From assembly GCA_020354025.1 (NCBI GenBank), contig CP070638.1, positions 3,197,526-3,261,525 of the forward strand: 64,000 nucleotides of DNA, written 5' to 3'. Below are positions 45,200-53,521 of the stretch, piece by piece. This DNA comes from Fidelibacterota bacterium. Lineage in GTDB: Bacteria > Fidelibacterota > Marinisomatia > SCGC-AAA003-L08 > TS1B11. The stretch's first letter is position 1, and each line of letters starts with the position of its first letter. The notes beneath the pieces were generated by a model that saw nothing but the letters and a program-made list of their open reading frames with translations, made no database searches and was not told the DNA's origin. The translations under genes and the position numbers were made by a program.

Positions 45200-47587
45200 T
45201 CATTGTACAAGTACCTTGCGTGATTTTGCCGGCCTGGGCTTTGGTTTTTCAACATTCTGAACGAATTCCGAAACGACGTCCAGGAACGCGGCGGTGTTCG
45301 AATCGGAAACATGCTGGAAAGCGATACGTTCCGGCTCGATCCCGACCAAGTGGATCAGCTGCTCGATTGTCCCATAGGTATTATGAGCCTGTTTCGCGCC
45401 GAAGCCGTAATGGCAATTGTCCGGACTGCACCCGGTGAGAAGCACGCCGTCCGCGCCTAATTCGAATGCCTGGAATACTAGCCCCGGACTGATACGGCCC
45501 GAGCACATGGTATGAATAACTTCAATGTGGGTGCCATTACCTCCGATATTTTGAATAGCCTCATCATCGGGGTGGGATCCATTCCAGTGGCAGGCGAAGA
45601 CAACGATGTTCTTTTTCCCCGGGACTAAGGTCGCTAGCCGCCCCGGCAGCCAATCGCCGGAGTAGTATCCCGGTGTCATGGCCCCGGTAGAACAGACCGC
45701 GACACAGGTACCACAGCCGCGGCAGATGTCACTGTTTACATTGGCTACCGAGATGTATTCTCCCTCGTTTGAGCTCAGGGCAGGTTCTTTCGAGATCAGT
45801 GTCACGGCCATATGTTCACATACATCGACGCAGTCTGCGCAGCCGCGGCAGAGGTCTTCCCTAACCCAGGGAATGACCGGTGTCACCTGAAACGGTATCG
45901 TCTTCTTAGCTCCGGCCTGGACGGCGGCATCTGCCGGTCCATCGCCGGATATGGAAGGCAGCAACTCGTGAGGCAGCCGGAAGATGCACTCCCCCTGCTT
46001 CTCCGGGGAGGTCAGGATGGCTGTGATCTTGTCGCATTCGGGTACGCAGATGAAGCATTCACTGCAGGGTCCGCAGCGGAGGCAGCGCTGGGCCTCGGCT
46101 ACGGCCTGGGTCTCTTTAAATCCAAGGTCCACCTCATCGAAACTGTTGATCCTGGTGGATACTTTCAGCATGGGCATGCTAGTTCGCTTTTTGTGTTCGC
46201 GCTGCTTCTGATCAACCTTGATCTCAGACTCCAGGGGCTCACCCCGGATTTCCGCCTGCACCAGTGGATCACCATTCAGGTACCGGACGATGGAACGGGC
46301 GGCCACGTGACCGGCGGCGATGGCATCAATTACCGTGCTGGGTCCCGTGACGGCGTCGCCACCGGCAAACACGCCTGGGCGTGAGGTGGCCATGCTTTCC
46401 TCTTCCGCCGCGAAGGTGTTCCACCTGGTAAGTTCCACACCCTGGTCCCCGGGCAGGTTGGTGAGGTCCGGACCCTGGCTGATGGCCGTGATGATGGTAT
46501 CGGCTTGGACAACGAATTCCGAACCTTCGATGGGGACCGGCCGCCGCCGACCGCTGGAGTCGGGTTTTCCAAGTTTCATCTTCTGGCATTCCATACCGGT
46601 GACCTTGCCATTCTCACCCAGGATATTTACTGGTGCGGCCAGGTAATGGAGCTTCACTCCTTCCTGCTCCGCCGCGCTGATCTCCGCTTCGTGGGCCGGC
46701 ATTTCCTTCCGGGAACGCCGGTAGACGATGTACACTTCATCGCTGCCAAGCCGCAGGGCGGTCCTCGCCGAATCCACGGCGGAGCTGCCCCCGCCAATGA
46801 CGATTACCTTATCCCCCGGCTTCTTGCCTTTGCTGAGATTTACCTCGTTGAGGAAAGTGATGCAATCGATAATACCCTTGAACTCATCCTCCCCCGGAAC
46901 GCCCAGTTTCAGGCCTTTGTGAGCGCCGATAGCCAGAAAGACGGCGCTGTACCCGCCATCAAAGAGCTGGTCAATCGCCTTCTCGCCGGAAATTGGTTTG
47001 TTGGTCTTGATTTCCACTCCCAGGTGCTCGATAGCGGCGATTTCGGTCTCCACGATATCCCTTGGCAGCCGATAGGCGGGAATCCCGGCCACCAGCATGC
47101 CGCCGGCAACCGGCAGGGCTTCAAAGACGGTAACGCCGAAGCCCAGTCGCACCAGGTCGTTGGCAGCGGTGAGGCCAGCCGGTCCGGAACCGACAATCGC
47201 TACCTTCTCCTTGCGTGTCCTGGAGATGGGTTCGGGTATGGCCTGGGGGTGAGCCAGTTCATAATCGGCCACAAAGCGCTTTAGCCAGCAGACGGCCACC
47301 GGTGAATCGATCTCGCCCAGGTTGCAGACGGCCTCACAAGGGTGGGTGCAGACCCGGCCGCAGATGCCCGGAAGGGGATTCCGTTGCCGGACCACCTCAA
47401 GGGCTTCGTGGAACCGGCCGGTGGCGATCAGGGAGACGTAGGCCTTAACGTTCACTCCTGCCGGACAGGCCCTGGTGCAGGGGGAGGGTTCTACCAGTCC
47501 GATGGGGTGAGTACCCCTGTCTCCTTCTTCGAAGGCGAATGAGAGTCTCTTACGACCCAACAGTTCTTCTATCTGAACCATTGCCAT
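45200..47587 (-). CDS. GltD-like NAD(P) flavoprotein with ferredoxin and MvhD domains
   Basis: A 795-residue fusion. The N-terminal two-thirds resemble the glutamate synthase small subunit/NfnB: Fe-S cysteines (CTRACP, CGRVC, C-EAVC), FAD site GSGPAG (133-138) and NAD(P) site VIGGGSSAVD (263-272). Then come cysteine-rich ferredoxin segments (CLRCGPC, CRGCADCVDVC, CRGCGTCVAVC, about 502-632) and a C-terminal MvhD domain (FACHWNGSHP to LLTGCSPDNCHYG, about 664-729). It would exchange electrons between NAD(P)H and the Hdr module. The start is the ATG at 47587, with a second methionine two codons later. Confidence 0.85.
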   Translation of the reverse strand: MAMVQIEELLGRKRLSFAFEEGDRGTHPIGLVEPSPCTRACPAGVNVKAYVSLIATGRFHEALEVVRQRNPLPGICGRVCTHPCEAVCNLGEIDSPVAVCWLKRFVADYELAHPQAIPEPISRTRKEKVAIVGSGPAGLTAANDLVRLGFGVTVFEALPVAGGMLVAGIPAYRLPRDIVETEIAAIEHLGVEIKTNKPISGEKAIDQLFDGGYSAVFLAIGAHKGLKLGVPGEDEFKGIIDCITFLNEVNLSKGKKPGDKVIVIGGGSSAVDSARTALRLGSDEVYIVYRRSRKEMPAHEAEISAAEQEGVKLHYLAAPVNILGENGKVTGMECQKMKLGKPDSSGRRRPVPIEGSEFVVQADTIITAISQGPDLTNLPGDQGVELTRWNTFAAEEESMATSRPGVFAGGDAVTGPSTVIDAIAAGHVAARSIVRYLNGDPLVQAEIRGEPLESEIKVDQKQREHKKRTSMPMLKVSTRINSFDEVDLGFKETQAVAEAQRCLRCGPCSECFICVPECDKITAILTSPEKQGECIFRLPHELLPSISGDGPADAAVQAGAKKTIPFQVTPVIPWVREDLCRGCADCVDVCEHMAVTLISKEPALSSNEGEYISVANVNSDICRGCGTCVAVCSTGAMTPGYYSGDWLPGRLATLVPGKKNIVVFACHWNGSHPDDEAIQNIGGNGTHIEVIHTMCSGRISPGLVFQAFELGADGVLLTGCSPDNCHYGFGAKQAHNTYGTIEQLIHLVGIEPERIAFQHVSDSNTAAFLDVVSEFVQNVEKPKPRPAKSRKVLVQ

Positions 47588-47636
47588 CTATCACTTAATA
47601 ATTATCTGAATAAATGTGCTCGCGAAGCCGGGATCA

Positions 47637-48215
47637 TTACGCGGCTACTGCGGCCTTCTTTTTCCGGCTGCCCTTGGCTTCTTTTAACTGCTCCAGGCCG
47701 TAGTTATAGCCCCGGTCGAAGGCCTCGATGTTGATGTCGATAAACCGGCTGGGAACGGCGCCGGGGATGGCTTTTTTCATTGCCTCGGGGCTGACAACCT
47801 TGGTCACTGCGGTGAAGAAGCCGATCATGACAACGTTAGCGAAAATGCGATTACCCAGCTCCTCGGCGATCCTCGTGGAGGGGATGGAATAGACCTTGAC
47901 GTCCTTGCGGAACTGCTCGGATTTGACCAGGTCGGTGTCGGTGAGCAGGATGCCCCCGGGAATCAGCTCGTCGGTGAACTTCTCGTAGGCTTCCTGGGAC
48001 ATAGTCACCAGGATTTCCGGTGCCACAATGTAGGGATAGAGTACGGGCGAGTCGTCAACGACGATCTGAGCTGAGCAAGCCCCGCCGCGGGCTTCCGGGC
48101 CAAAGCTCTGGGTCATGGTACCATACTTGTTGTCAAACAAGGACGCCGCTTTGCCGACCAGGATGCCGGACTTGATGATGCCTTGTCCTCCGAAACCGGA
48201 AAATCTAATGTCCAT
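47637..48215 (-). CDS. korC: 2-oxoacid:ferredoxin oxidoreductase, gamma subunit
   Basis: The 192-residue gamma subunit of a KGOR/PFOR-type enzyme that makes acyl-CoA, CO2 and reduced ferredoxin. The ATG at 48215 (MDIRFSGFGGQGII) is chosen because it gives the normal family start; longer open frames upstream lie within korB. The FSGFGGQGI, TQSFGPEARGGACSAQIVVDD and VLYPYIVAPEILVTMSQ motifs are standard. It overlaps korB by 11 bases. Gene order D-A-B-C favours a 2-oxoglutarate enzyme, but 2-oxoisovalerate or pyruvate cannot be excluded. Confidence 0.9.
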   Translation of the reverse strand: MDIRFSGFGGQGIIKSGILVGKAASLFDNKYGTMTQSFGPEARGGACSAQIVVDDSPVLYPYIVAPEILVTMSQEAYEKFTDELIPGGILLTDTDLVKSEQFRKDVKVYSIPSTRIAEELGNRIFANVVMIGFFTAVTKVVSPEAMKKAIPGAVPSRFIDINIEAFDRGYNYGLEQLKEAKGSRKKKAAVAA

Positions 48216-49119
48216 CGTTAGGCCCCTTGTATGGTATGAACTGTTCCCCCAGTTTCGATTTAAGATACTGGTCTCGTTTTTCAAGGAAGGTGGGTTTTTC
48301 CTTGTCGATGAATTTCCCGACGATGATGCGATCCTGGAAGCCGATGTCCACCTCGCGGGTATCGGCGCCGTGGCGTATGATGGCATTATCATGGTAGAAA
48401 CGCATCAGGTCCAGGCCATCGCCCAGGCGGTTCCGGCGGGCATAAAGTGTGGTGCACGGGCAGATCACTTCAATAAAGGAAAATCCCGGTTTCAGTAGAG
48501 CTTCGGCAATGGCATTAGTAAGCCGCCGGATATGCAGAGCTGTCCAGCGGGCAACATACACGGCCCCGCTGGATTCAGCCAGGTACGGCAGGTTGAAGGG
48601 GAACTCGTAGCAGCCGTAGGGGGCGGTGGAGGCGTTGGCTTCCAGGGGTGTAGTGGGGCCGGCCTGGCCACCGGTCATGGCGTAATTGAAGTTGTTGATG
48701 CAGACGATAGTCATATTAATGTTGCGCCTGGCCGCGTGGATCAGGTGGTTGCCGCCAATAGCCACCAAGTCCCCGTCGCCGCTGATTACCGCTACTTTCA
48801 GATCGGGATTTCCCAGTGCCAGGCCTGTGGCAAAGGGTATGGCCCGGCCGTGGGTGGAGTGGAAAGAATCCAACCGGAGGTATCCCGCGGCCCGTCCCGA
48901 GCAGCCAATCCCTGAAACAACCGCCACCTTCTCGCGATCCAGTTCCGATTTCTGCAAGCCGGAGATAAAGGCCGTTATAATGGTACCGATGCCGCAGGTG
49001 GAACACCAGATGTGCGGCAGCCGCTCCATGCGGAGGTACTGCTCCATGGGGTGGTGCAGGTCTTCCTCCGGTGGCGGGATGGTCAGGGTTTCCGTGAATT
49101 CTTGCTCGGTCTCACTCAT
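48205..49119 (-). CDS. korB: 2-oxoacid:ferredoxin oxidoreductase, beta subunit (TPP-binding)
   Basis: The 304-residue thiamine-diphosphate-binding subunit. Conserved WCSTCGIGTI gives the cluster-ligand cysteines near the N-terminus, and SGDGDLVAIGGNH with NNFNYAMTGGQ is the TPP/magnesium signature (GDG...NN). The HSTHGRAIPFATGLALGNPDL segment is typical of 2-oxoglutarate-type beta subunits. It overlaps korA by four bases (ATGA). Confidence 0.92.
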   Translation of the reverse strand: MSETEQEFTETLTIPPPEEDLHHPMEQYLRMERLPHIWCSTCGIGTIITAFISGLQKSELDREKVAVVSGIGCSGRAAGYLRLDSFHSTHGRAIPFATGLALGNPDLKVAVISGDGDLVAIGGNHLIHAARRNINMTIVCINNFNYAMTGGQAGPTTPLEANASTAPYGCYEFPFNLPYLAESSGAVYVARWTALHIRRLTNAIAEALLKPGFSFIEVICPCTTLYARRNRLGDGLDLMRFYHDNAIIRHGADTREVDIGFQDRIIVGKFIDKEKPTFLEKRDQYLKSKLGEQFIPYKGPNDGH

Positions 49120-50276
49120 GCTGCGCCCTCCTCGATAGCCGCCAGTATATCATCTGGATCGTGCACCCAGCCGCCGGCGTGGGGTACCAGGATGGCCTTT
49201 GCCTTTCCTTTTGCGGCGCGTTCCACTTCCAGAACGATCTGCCCCATGTTGATCTCCGGGACCACAAAACTCTTCACTTTACCGGCTAGCTGTTGAATCC
49301 GTCCTTCGGGAAAAGGCCAAACCGTAACCAGCCTCAAAGTTCCCACTTTAATGCCTTTCGCTCTGGCATCCTCCACGGCCTTCAGTGCCACACGTGAAGA
49401 GATCCCGTATGATACGACAACCACATCGGCATCGTCTATGCAGTCTTCCTCGAAGATGCTGATTTTTTCCACGTTGTTACGAATCTTGTCAACCAAGTGA
49501 CTCACGTTTTTTCCCTGGGCTTCCGCATTGATAATGGGATAACCCCGTTCGTCGTGGGTCAGTCCTGTAATGTGGATGAAGTAGCCGTCGCCCGCCTTGA
49601 TCATGGGGGCCAGGTCCGCGGCCCCATTGAATTTGAAGGGCCGGTAGGATTCCTTGTCTCCCTGGTAGTACTTCCTTGGCAAAACCTCGATTTCATCAGG
49701 TTCAGGGATCACCACCTTTTCGGTCATATGTCCCACGCACTCGTCCATCATGAACAGTACGGGGACGCGCCACTGTTCGGACAGGTTGAAGGCCGTGATG
49801 GTCAGATCGAAGCACTCCTGGGGCGAGTTGGGTGAGAGAGCGATGATCTCATAGTCCCCGTGTGAGCCCCAGCGGGCCTGCATCATGTCCGCCTGGCCGG
49901 TGAGGGTGGGCAGGCCGGTGGAGGGGCCGCCCCGTTGGACATTGACCACCACGCAGGGAGTCTCCATCATGGCACCGAGCCCAAGGTTCTCCATCATCAG
50001 AGAAAAGCCCGGGCCGGAAGTGACAGTCATCGACTTGGTGCCGGTCCAGGATGCGCCGACCACGGCGGCCATGGATGCCAGTTCGTCCTCCATCTGAATG
50101 AACATGCCGCCCACCTTGGGGAAGCGTTCGGCAACCCTTTCGGCCACCTCGGTGGAGGGTGTGATCGGATACCCTGCCAGGAAGCGGCAACCGGCCGCGA
50201 TAGCGCCTTCCGCGCAGGCGTGGTCGCCGTCAATGTAGTAGCTGCCGGTGGCGACACCGATGGGATCAGCCTTCAC
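49116..50276 (-). CDS. korA: 2-oxoacid:ferredoxin oxidoreductase, alpha subunit
   Basis: The 386-residue alpha subunit. The GTG at 50276 is chosen because AAGGAGGAG (50283-50291) sits just before it and the encoded GSYYIDGDHACAEGAIAAGCRFLAGYPITPSTE is the usual start; a longer frame would overlap korD by 60 bases. The ITPSTEVAE, GFSLMMENLGLGAMMETP and RGGPSTGLPT motifs are those of KorA-type subunits. It overlaps korD by 11 bases. Confidence 0.92.
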   Translation of the reverse strand: MKADPIGVATGSYYIDGDHACAEGAIAAGCRFLAGYPITPSTEVAERVAERFPKVGGMFIQMEDELASMAAVVGASWTGTKSMTVTSGPGFSLMMENLGLGAMMETPCVVVNVQRGGPSTGLPTLTGQADMMQARWGSHGDYEIIALSPNSPQECFDLTITAFNLSEQWRVPVLFMMDECVGHMTEKVVIPEPDEIEVLPRKYYQGDKESYRPFKFNGAADLAPMIKAGDGYFIHITGLTHDERGYPIINAEAQGKNVSHLVDKIRNNVEKISIFEEDCIDDADVVVVSYGISSRVALKAVEDARAKGIKVGTLRLVTVWPFPEGRIQQLAGKVKSFVVPEINMGQIVLEVERAAKGKAKAILVPHAGGWVHDPDDILAAIEEGAA

Positions 50277-50577
50277 GATTCTCTCCTCCTTGAATGACTT
50301 CGCCTGGGTCCGGGTGTCTCGGCTCACCCTCGAGGCAGAAGATGGCGAACTCCGGACAAATCATTTCGCACAGGTTGCAGTTAACGCAGGCACCCTGCTT
50401 CAATATGTTGGGATAATGATACCCCTTGCGGTTGAAATCGGTGGACATCTCAAGGACATCCTTGGGGCAGTATTCCTCACAGAAGCCGCAGCCCTTACAG
50501 CGTTCCACGATGATGTGGAGGTCACCATGGGGAATCTCTATCTCCTGGATATCAAGTGGTACTCGCCAGTAGCTCAT
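50266..50577 (-). CDS. korD: 2-oxoacid:ferredoxin oxidoreductase, delta (ferredoxin) subunit
   Basis: A 103-residue polyferredoxin with two 4Fe-4S sets, CKGCGFCEEYCP and CVNCNLCEMICP. It is the first gene of the operon that continues through the Hdr-type genes. Its electrons presumably feed the ferredoxin pool or the Hdr proteins directly. The start at 50577 (MSYWRVPLDIQ) has no strong ribosome site. Confidence 0.9.
   Translation of the reverse strand: MSYWRVPLDIQEIEIPHGDLHIIVERCKGCGFCEEYCPKDVLEMSTDFNRKGYHYPNILKQGACVNCNLCEMICPEFAIFCLEGEPRHPDPGEVIQGGENREG
50283..50291 (-). promoter_or_regulatory. Ribosome-binding site that fixes the korA start
   Basis: AAGGAGGAG on the minus strand, 6-7 bases before the GTG at 50276. 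It lies inside the end of korD and favours the short korA over the longer open frame. Confidence 0.7.
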
Positions 50578-51315
50578 AATGTGTTTTGTGCCTCTGTAGA
50601 TGGATTATTCGGGCTTCATGGCTGGGTCTAGCCGCCTATGCAGTGAATGGTCAGTACCCCGGCAGTGCCCGAAAACCAATTTATACCCTGTGTAACTGGT
50701 ATGGGATTCTGTGAGGGGGTGCCGTTCATAGGCTGGAGGAAGTGTGACGCCGGGTCCTGCTTAGCCCGTAGGCAGGTAGGACAGGTGGATAGAACGAAGA
50801 TGGTTGTATGGAGCTGTTTGACCGTCAGCATCCCGAGCGGGAGGATGGCCCGGCATCAAGCATTTTGTACTATTTGAAGCCACTTTCAGGGCGCTTTTTG
50901 CGTCTCCTTCCAGGGGTCAATTTAGACCTGTGCGTGAGAGGGTTGCAATTATAAAAAAGGTGATCCGGATAGACATTTCCTGACGGGCCAGCTAGTTGGT
51001 AAGATCCATGATAACAGGCGGCTGGGCTGGCCGGTAGCCAGGGGAGTTTTTGTTATTTGCGCCAGCTGCGGGAGAGATAGTGTGAGTCTGGGAGCTGAAG
51101 GATTTACGCACAGTACGGATCAGCGCGACTGACCGTACATCCCCGCTTGTACACGGGCGTGGATGTGGGCGGCACGCAGATTTGCGCCATTGCCATCAGG
51201 GACTGCGGGCATGGCGGAAAGGTGCCGGGGACACACCATGACTGGTGAGCCGCGGAAAAGCCGCACCGTGCGGGCGGCGCTTATGGTATATCGGATCCGG
51301 CTCGGCCTAGATCAA
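50578..51315. other. Gap upstream of the Kor-Hdr operon
   Basis: About 740 bases with no convincing gene or RNA. The operon promoter should lie near 50600-50700. A short stretch at 51150-51200 on the plus strand reads TGVDVGGTQICAIAI, which resembles the start of an ASKHA-fold kinase, but no protein continues from it. Confidence 0.5.
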
Positions 51316-51543
51316 TCAGGACACGCCCTTCACCAGCAGGCCGATCATAACGATCATGGCCACGAAGATGGCAGCAACGCCGTAGTTCTTGTTCCTGATC
51401 TCGGCCCATTCATCAATGTCCCTTGAGATCAAGGAAAAGATCCATACAGCGATGGCGGTACCTAGCGAAAAGCCGATAGAAACCGCTAACGCCCAGCCGA
51501 TAGCGCGTAGGTAAAGTATGAAAGTGTCACCAATGGATAGCAC
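51316..51543 (-). CDS. DUF350-like small membrane protein, copy 1
   Basis: A 75-residue protein with two hydrophobic segments (about 14-40 and 54-71) joined by RDIDEWAEIRNKNYG, which is one repeat of the DUF350 (UPF0719) fold; full-length members usually have two or more. GTG start after GGGGAG. It shares 64 of 75 residues with the protein at 52.0-52.3 kb by my count, so the two are recent duplicates. It follows a decayed copy of the secreted-protein gene. Function unknown. Confidence 0.75.
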   Translation of the reverse strand: MLSIGDTFILYLRAIGWALAVSIGFSLGTAIAVWIFSLISRDIDEWAEIRNKNYGVAAIFVAMIVMIGLLVKGVS

Positions 51544-51558
51544 GTCGTTTCTCCCCGT

Positions 51559-51790
51559 TTATATTCCATTCTATTTATCGTATGAATTGGTTAATTCGAT
51601 TTCCCCCTAGGGCAGCTTTTCCACCAACGCTATCTCAGCGTTGCTCATGATGATCATGAAGCCATTCTTGGGGAATCATACGGTAGCATGGATGGTTTTT
51701 TTAACTTCAGCCCTGTATGGGCCGTGGCTTGTGCTGCAGCCAGGTATACCCCACTAACAGCACAGAAATAGGCCTCTGATATTTGCCAAA
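51559..51790 (-). pseudogene. Decayed copy of the 52.3-kb secreted protein gene
   Basis: The DNA aligns by eye to the 3' two-thirds of the gene at 52291-52725 (for example TTCCACCA-CGCTATCTCAG against TTCCACCAGAGCCACATCAG), but the frame is broken and the 5' part is missing. It stands in the same place relative to DUF350 copy 1 as the intact gene does to copy 2. It is thus a dead duplicate. Confidence 0.7.
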
Positions 51791-52047
51791 GCGGAACACA
51801 TATCATTCACTCTGCATAGACTATCTAGTAAAAATCTTCTTCGGACTCATTACTGACCCTACAGAATTTTAAACGTCAGCCACTATGATAGCAAGAGATA
51901 CCATTATCCTTCACGCAGGCATCAATCGATGGTCAAGAGTCGAAAAATATCTCATAATGCCATCGTGCGGGAGCGCGACAAAAAGATAAAACCTCGCCAG
52001 CGCAGCGGGGTTTGTCTATATAAGGATTTTAACCGAGCCTGCAGTGA
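51791..52047. other. Gap between the two duplicated units
   Basis: No gene seen. It contains TAGCAAGAGATACCAT at 51889-51904, identical to 52812-52827, which marks the upstream edge of each copy of the duplication. Confidence 0.6.
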
Positions 52048-52275
52048 TCAGGCCACATGCATCACCAGCAGACCGATCATTACGATCAGTGCTACGAAGA
52101 TGGCCGCCACGCCGTAGTTTTTATTCCTGATTTCAGCCCACTCGTCAATATCTCTCGAGACCAGGGCGAAGATCCAGATAGCTATGGCTGTACCCAGCGA
52201 GAAGCCGATGGAAACCGCAAGTGCCCAGCCAATGGACCGCAGGTATTGTGTAAGGGTGTCACCGATTGATAGCAC
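52048..52275 (-). CDS. DUF350-like small membrane protein, copy 2
   Basis: A 75-residue two-helix membrane protein nearly the same as copy 1 at 51.3 kb. GTG start after AAGGAGG. It lies 15 bp after the intact secreted-protein gene and forms a two-gene unit with it. Substitutions between copies are mostly in the first ten and last five residues. Function unknown; DUF350 proteins are small inner-membrane proteins. Confidence 0.78.
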   Translation of the reverse strand: MLSIGDTLTQYLRSIGWALAVSIGFSLGTAIAIWIFALVSRDIDEWAEIRNKNYGVAAIFVALIVMIGLLVMHVA

Positions 52276-52290
52276 GTCAATCCTCCTTGT

Positions 52291-52725
52291 TTAATTCCAC
52301 TCTAATTTCTGCATGAACTGGGAAGACTTGATTTTTCCCAGACGCAACTGTTCCACCAGAGCCACATCAGCAGTGGTCATGAGAAGCATGTTGTCTGCTT
52401 TGGGAATGGTTACGGTGATATTGATAGTTTTTATTTCGATGCCCGTGCGCGCGATGGCCTGGCTCGCGGCGACATATCCGACCAGTATCACTTCTTCGAA
52501 ATTATTACGCCGACTCTGAAGCGCGAGCGTAAAAGTGGCACCATTGTCTCCTGATTCTTCCAGGTCCATCTGTTTCATGGTAACAGGCACCCGGTAGGAC
52601 TTGCAGACCTGCTGCACAATGGAGTAAAAAGGTAGATTAGCCCAGGCCGGTGCAGCCGATCCCAAACACCACCCCAGCACCAACAAGGTCGAGAGTAATC
52701 TTAAGCGTTTACCTGAATGGAACAC
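52291..52725 (-). CDS. Secreted protein of unknown function, paired with DUF350
   Basis: A 144-residue protein with a signal peptide (LLSTLLVLGWCLGSAAPAWA, cleavage about residue 29). The mature part is a small mixed alpha/beta domain with no motif I recognise. GTG start with an AGGAG before it. It is the first gene of a two-gene unit with the DUF350-like protein. A decayed copy lies 500 bp downstream. Confidence 0.7.
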   Translation of the reverse strand: MFHSGKRLRLLSTLLVLGWCLGSAAPAWANLPFYSIVQQVCKSYRVPVTMKQMDLEESGDNGATFTLALQSRRNNFEEVILVGYVAASQAIARTGIEIKTINITVTIPKADNMLLMTTADVALVEQLRLGKIKSSQFMQKLEWN

Positions 52726-52990
52726 GTGTCTTTTCTCCTTCTTAGAACAATTGGGTGAATGCTTTCATAGACATGTTGGATATGGGGGATATTAAATAGC
52801 CAAACAGGCTGTAGCAAGAGATACCATGGAGTCGGTTTCATTCAAACTGAAGCTGACAGATGCAGGGAGGTCTATCCGGGCAGGCGAGATCACGGTAAGC
52901 CGGTTCGTGCGGGTATCCCGTTGCAGGATTGGTTAACTTAGGACAGTTGCCAAGTGAACTGAAAATCCCTTCAATCCGATTTACAGGGGG

Positions 52991-53464
52991 GTGAAAGTGT
53001 CAACGAAACGTGCCTTGATTTTGCTGCTTTTCCTCAGACTGGCTTTAGGGCTGTTCTGGATTGACCACGGTCTGGACAAAGCAACCGGCGGCTGGCTAAC
53101 AGAGAACAAGCTGAAGACCCACCTTACGAAGACCAGCCTTACTGCTACGGGAGCCCCGAAGGTTTATCTGAAGCATTTCGCCATCCCTGTCAGTGGTGTC
53201 CTGCGGTACTTGGTGACATTGGGCGAGTTGGCGGTCGGCCTGGCATTACTTGCCGGCTTCTGGATGAAACCGGCCAGTTGGGGCGCCGTGTTCATGGTGC
53301 TCAATTTCAAGTTCGCGGGGGGGAGCTTTCAGAATCTGGATTTCATAGGCGATGCATACCTCTTTCCCCTGCTCGTGGCTACCCTTGCGGCAGCCTACAT
53401 CGAAGCCCCCAAGGAATGGTCCATTCGCCGGTTTATCCCCACCCTTGACCGGTACGAAGTATAA
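52991..53464 (+). CDS. DoxX-family membrane protein
   Basis: A 157-residue protein with four hydrophobic segments and the family's start LRLALGLFWIDHGLDK, then TLGELAVGLALLAGFWMKPASWGA. GTG start at 52991 (or 52997) right after a G-rich ribosome site. DoxX proteins are linked to thiol or sulfur redox work, but the role here is not shown. It starts a plus-strand run with the phosphodiesterase and ZIP genes. Confidence 0.8.
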   Translation: MKVSTKRALILLLFLRLALGLFWIDHGLDKATGGWLTENKLKTHLTKTSLTATGAPKVYLKHFAIPVSGVLRYLVTLGELAVGLALLAGFWMKPASWGAVFMVLNFKFAGGSFQNLDFIGDAYLFPLLVATLAAAYIEAPKEWSIRRFIPTLDRYEV

Positions 53465-53521
53465 CTCCTATGCCATTCCCGGCCTACCATCGAGCCTTCA
53501 GACATATATCTATGAGGACCC

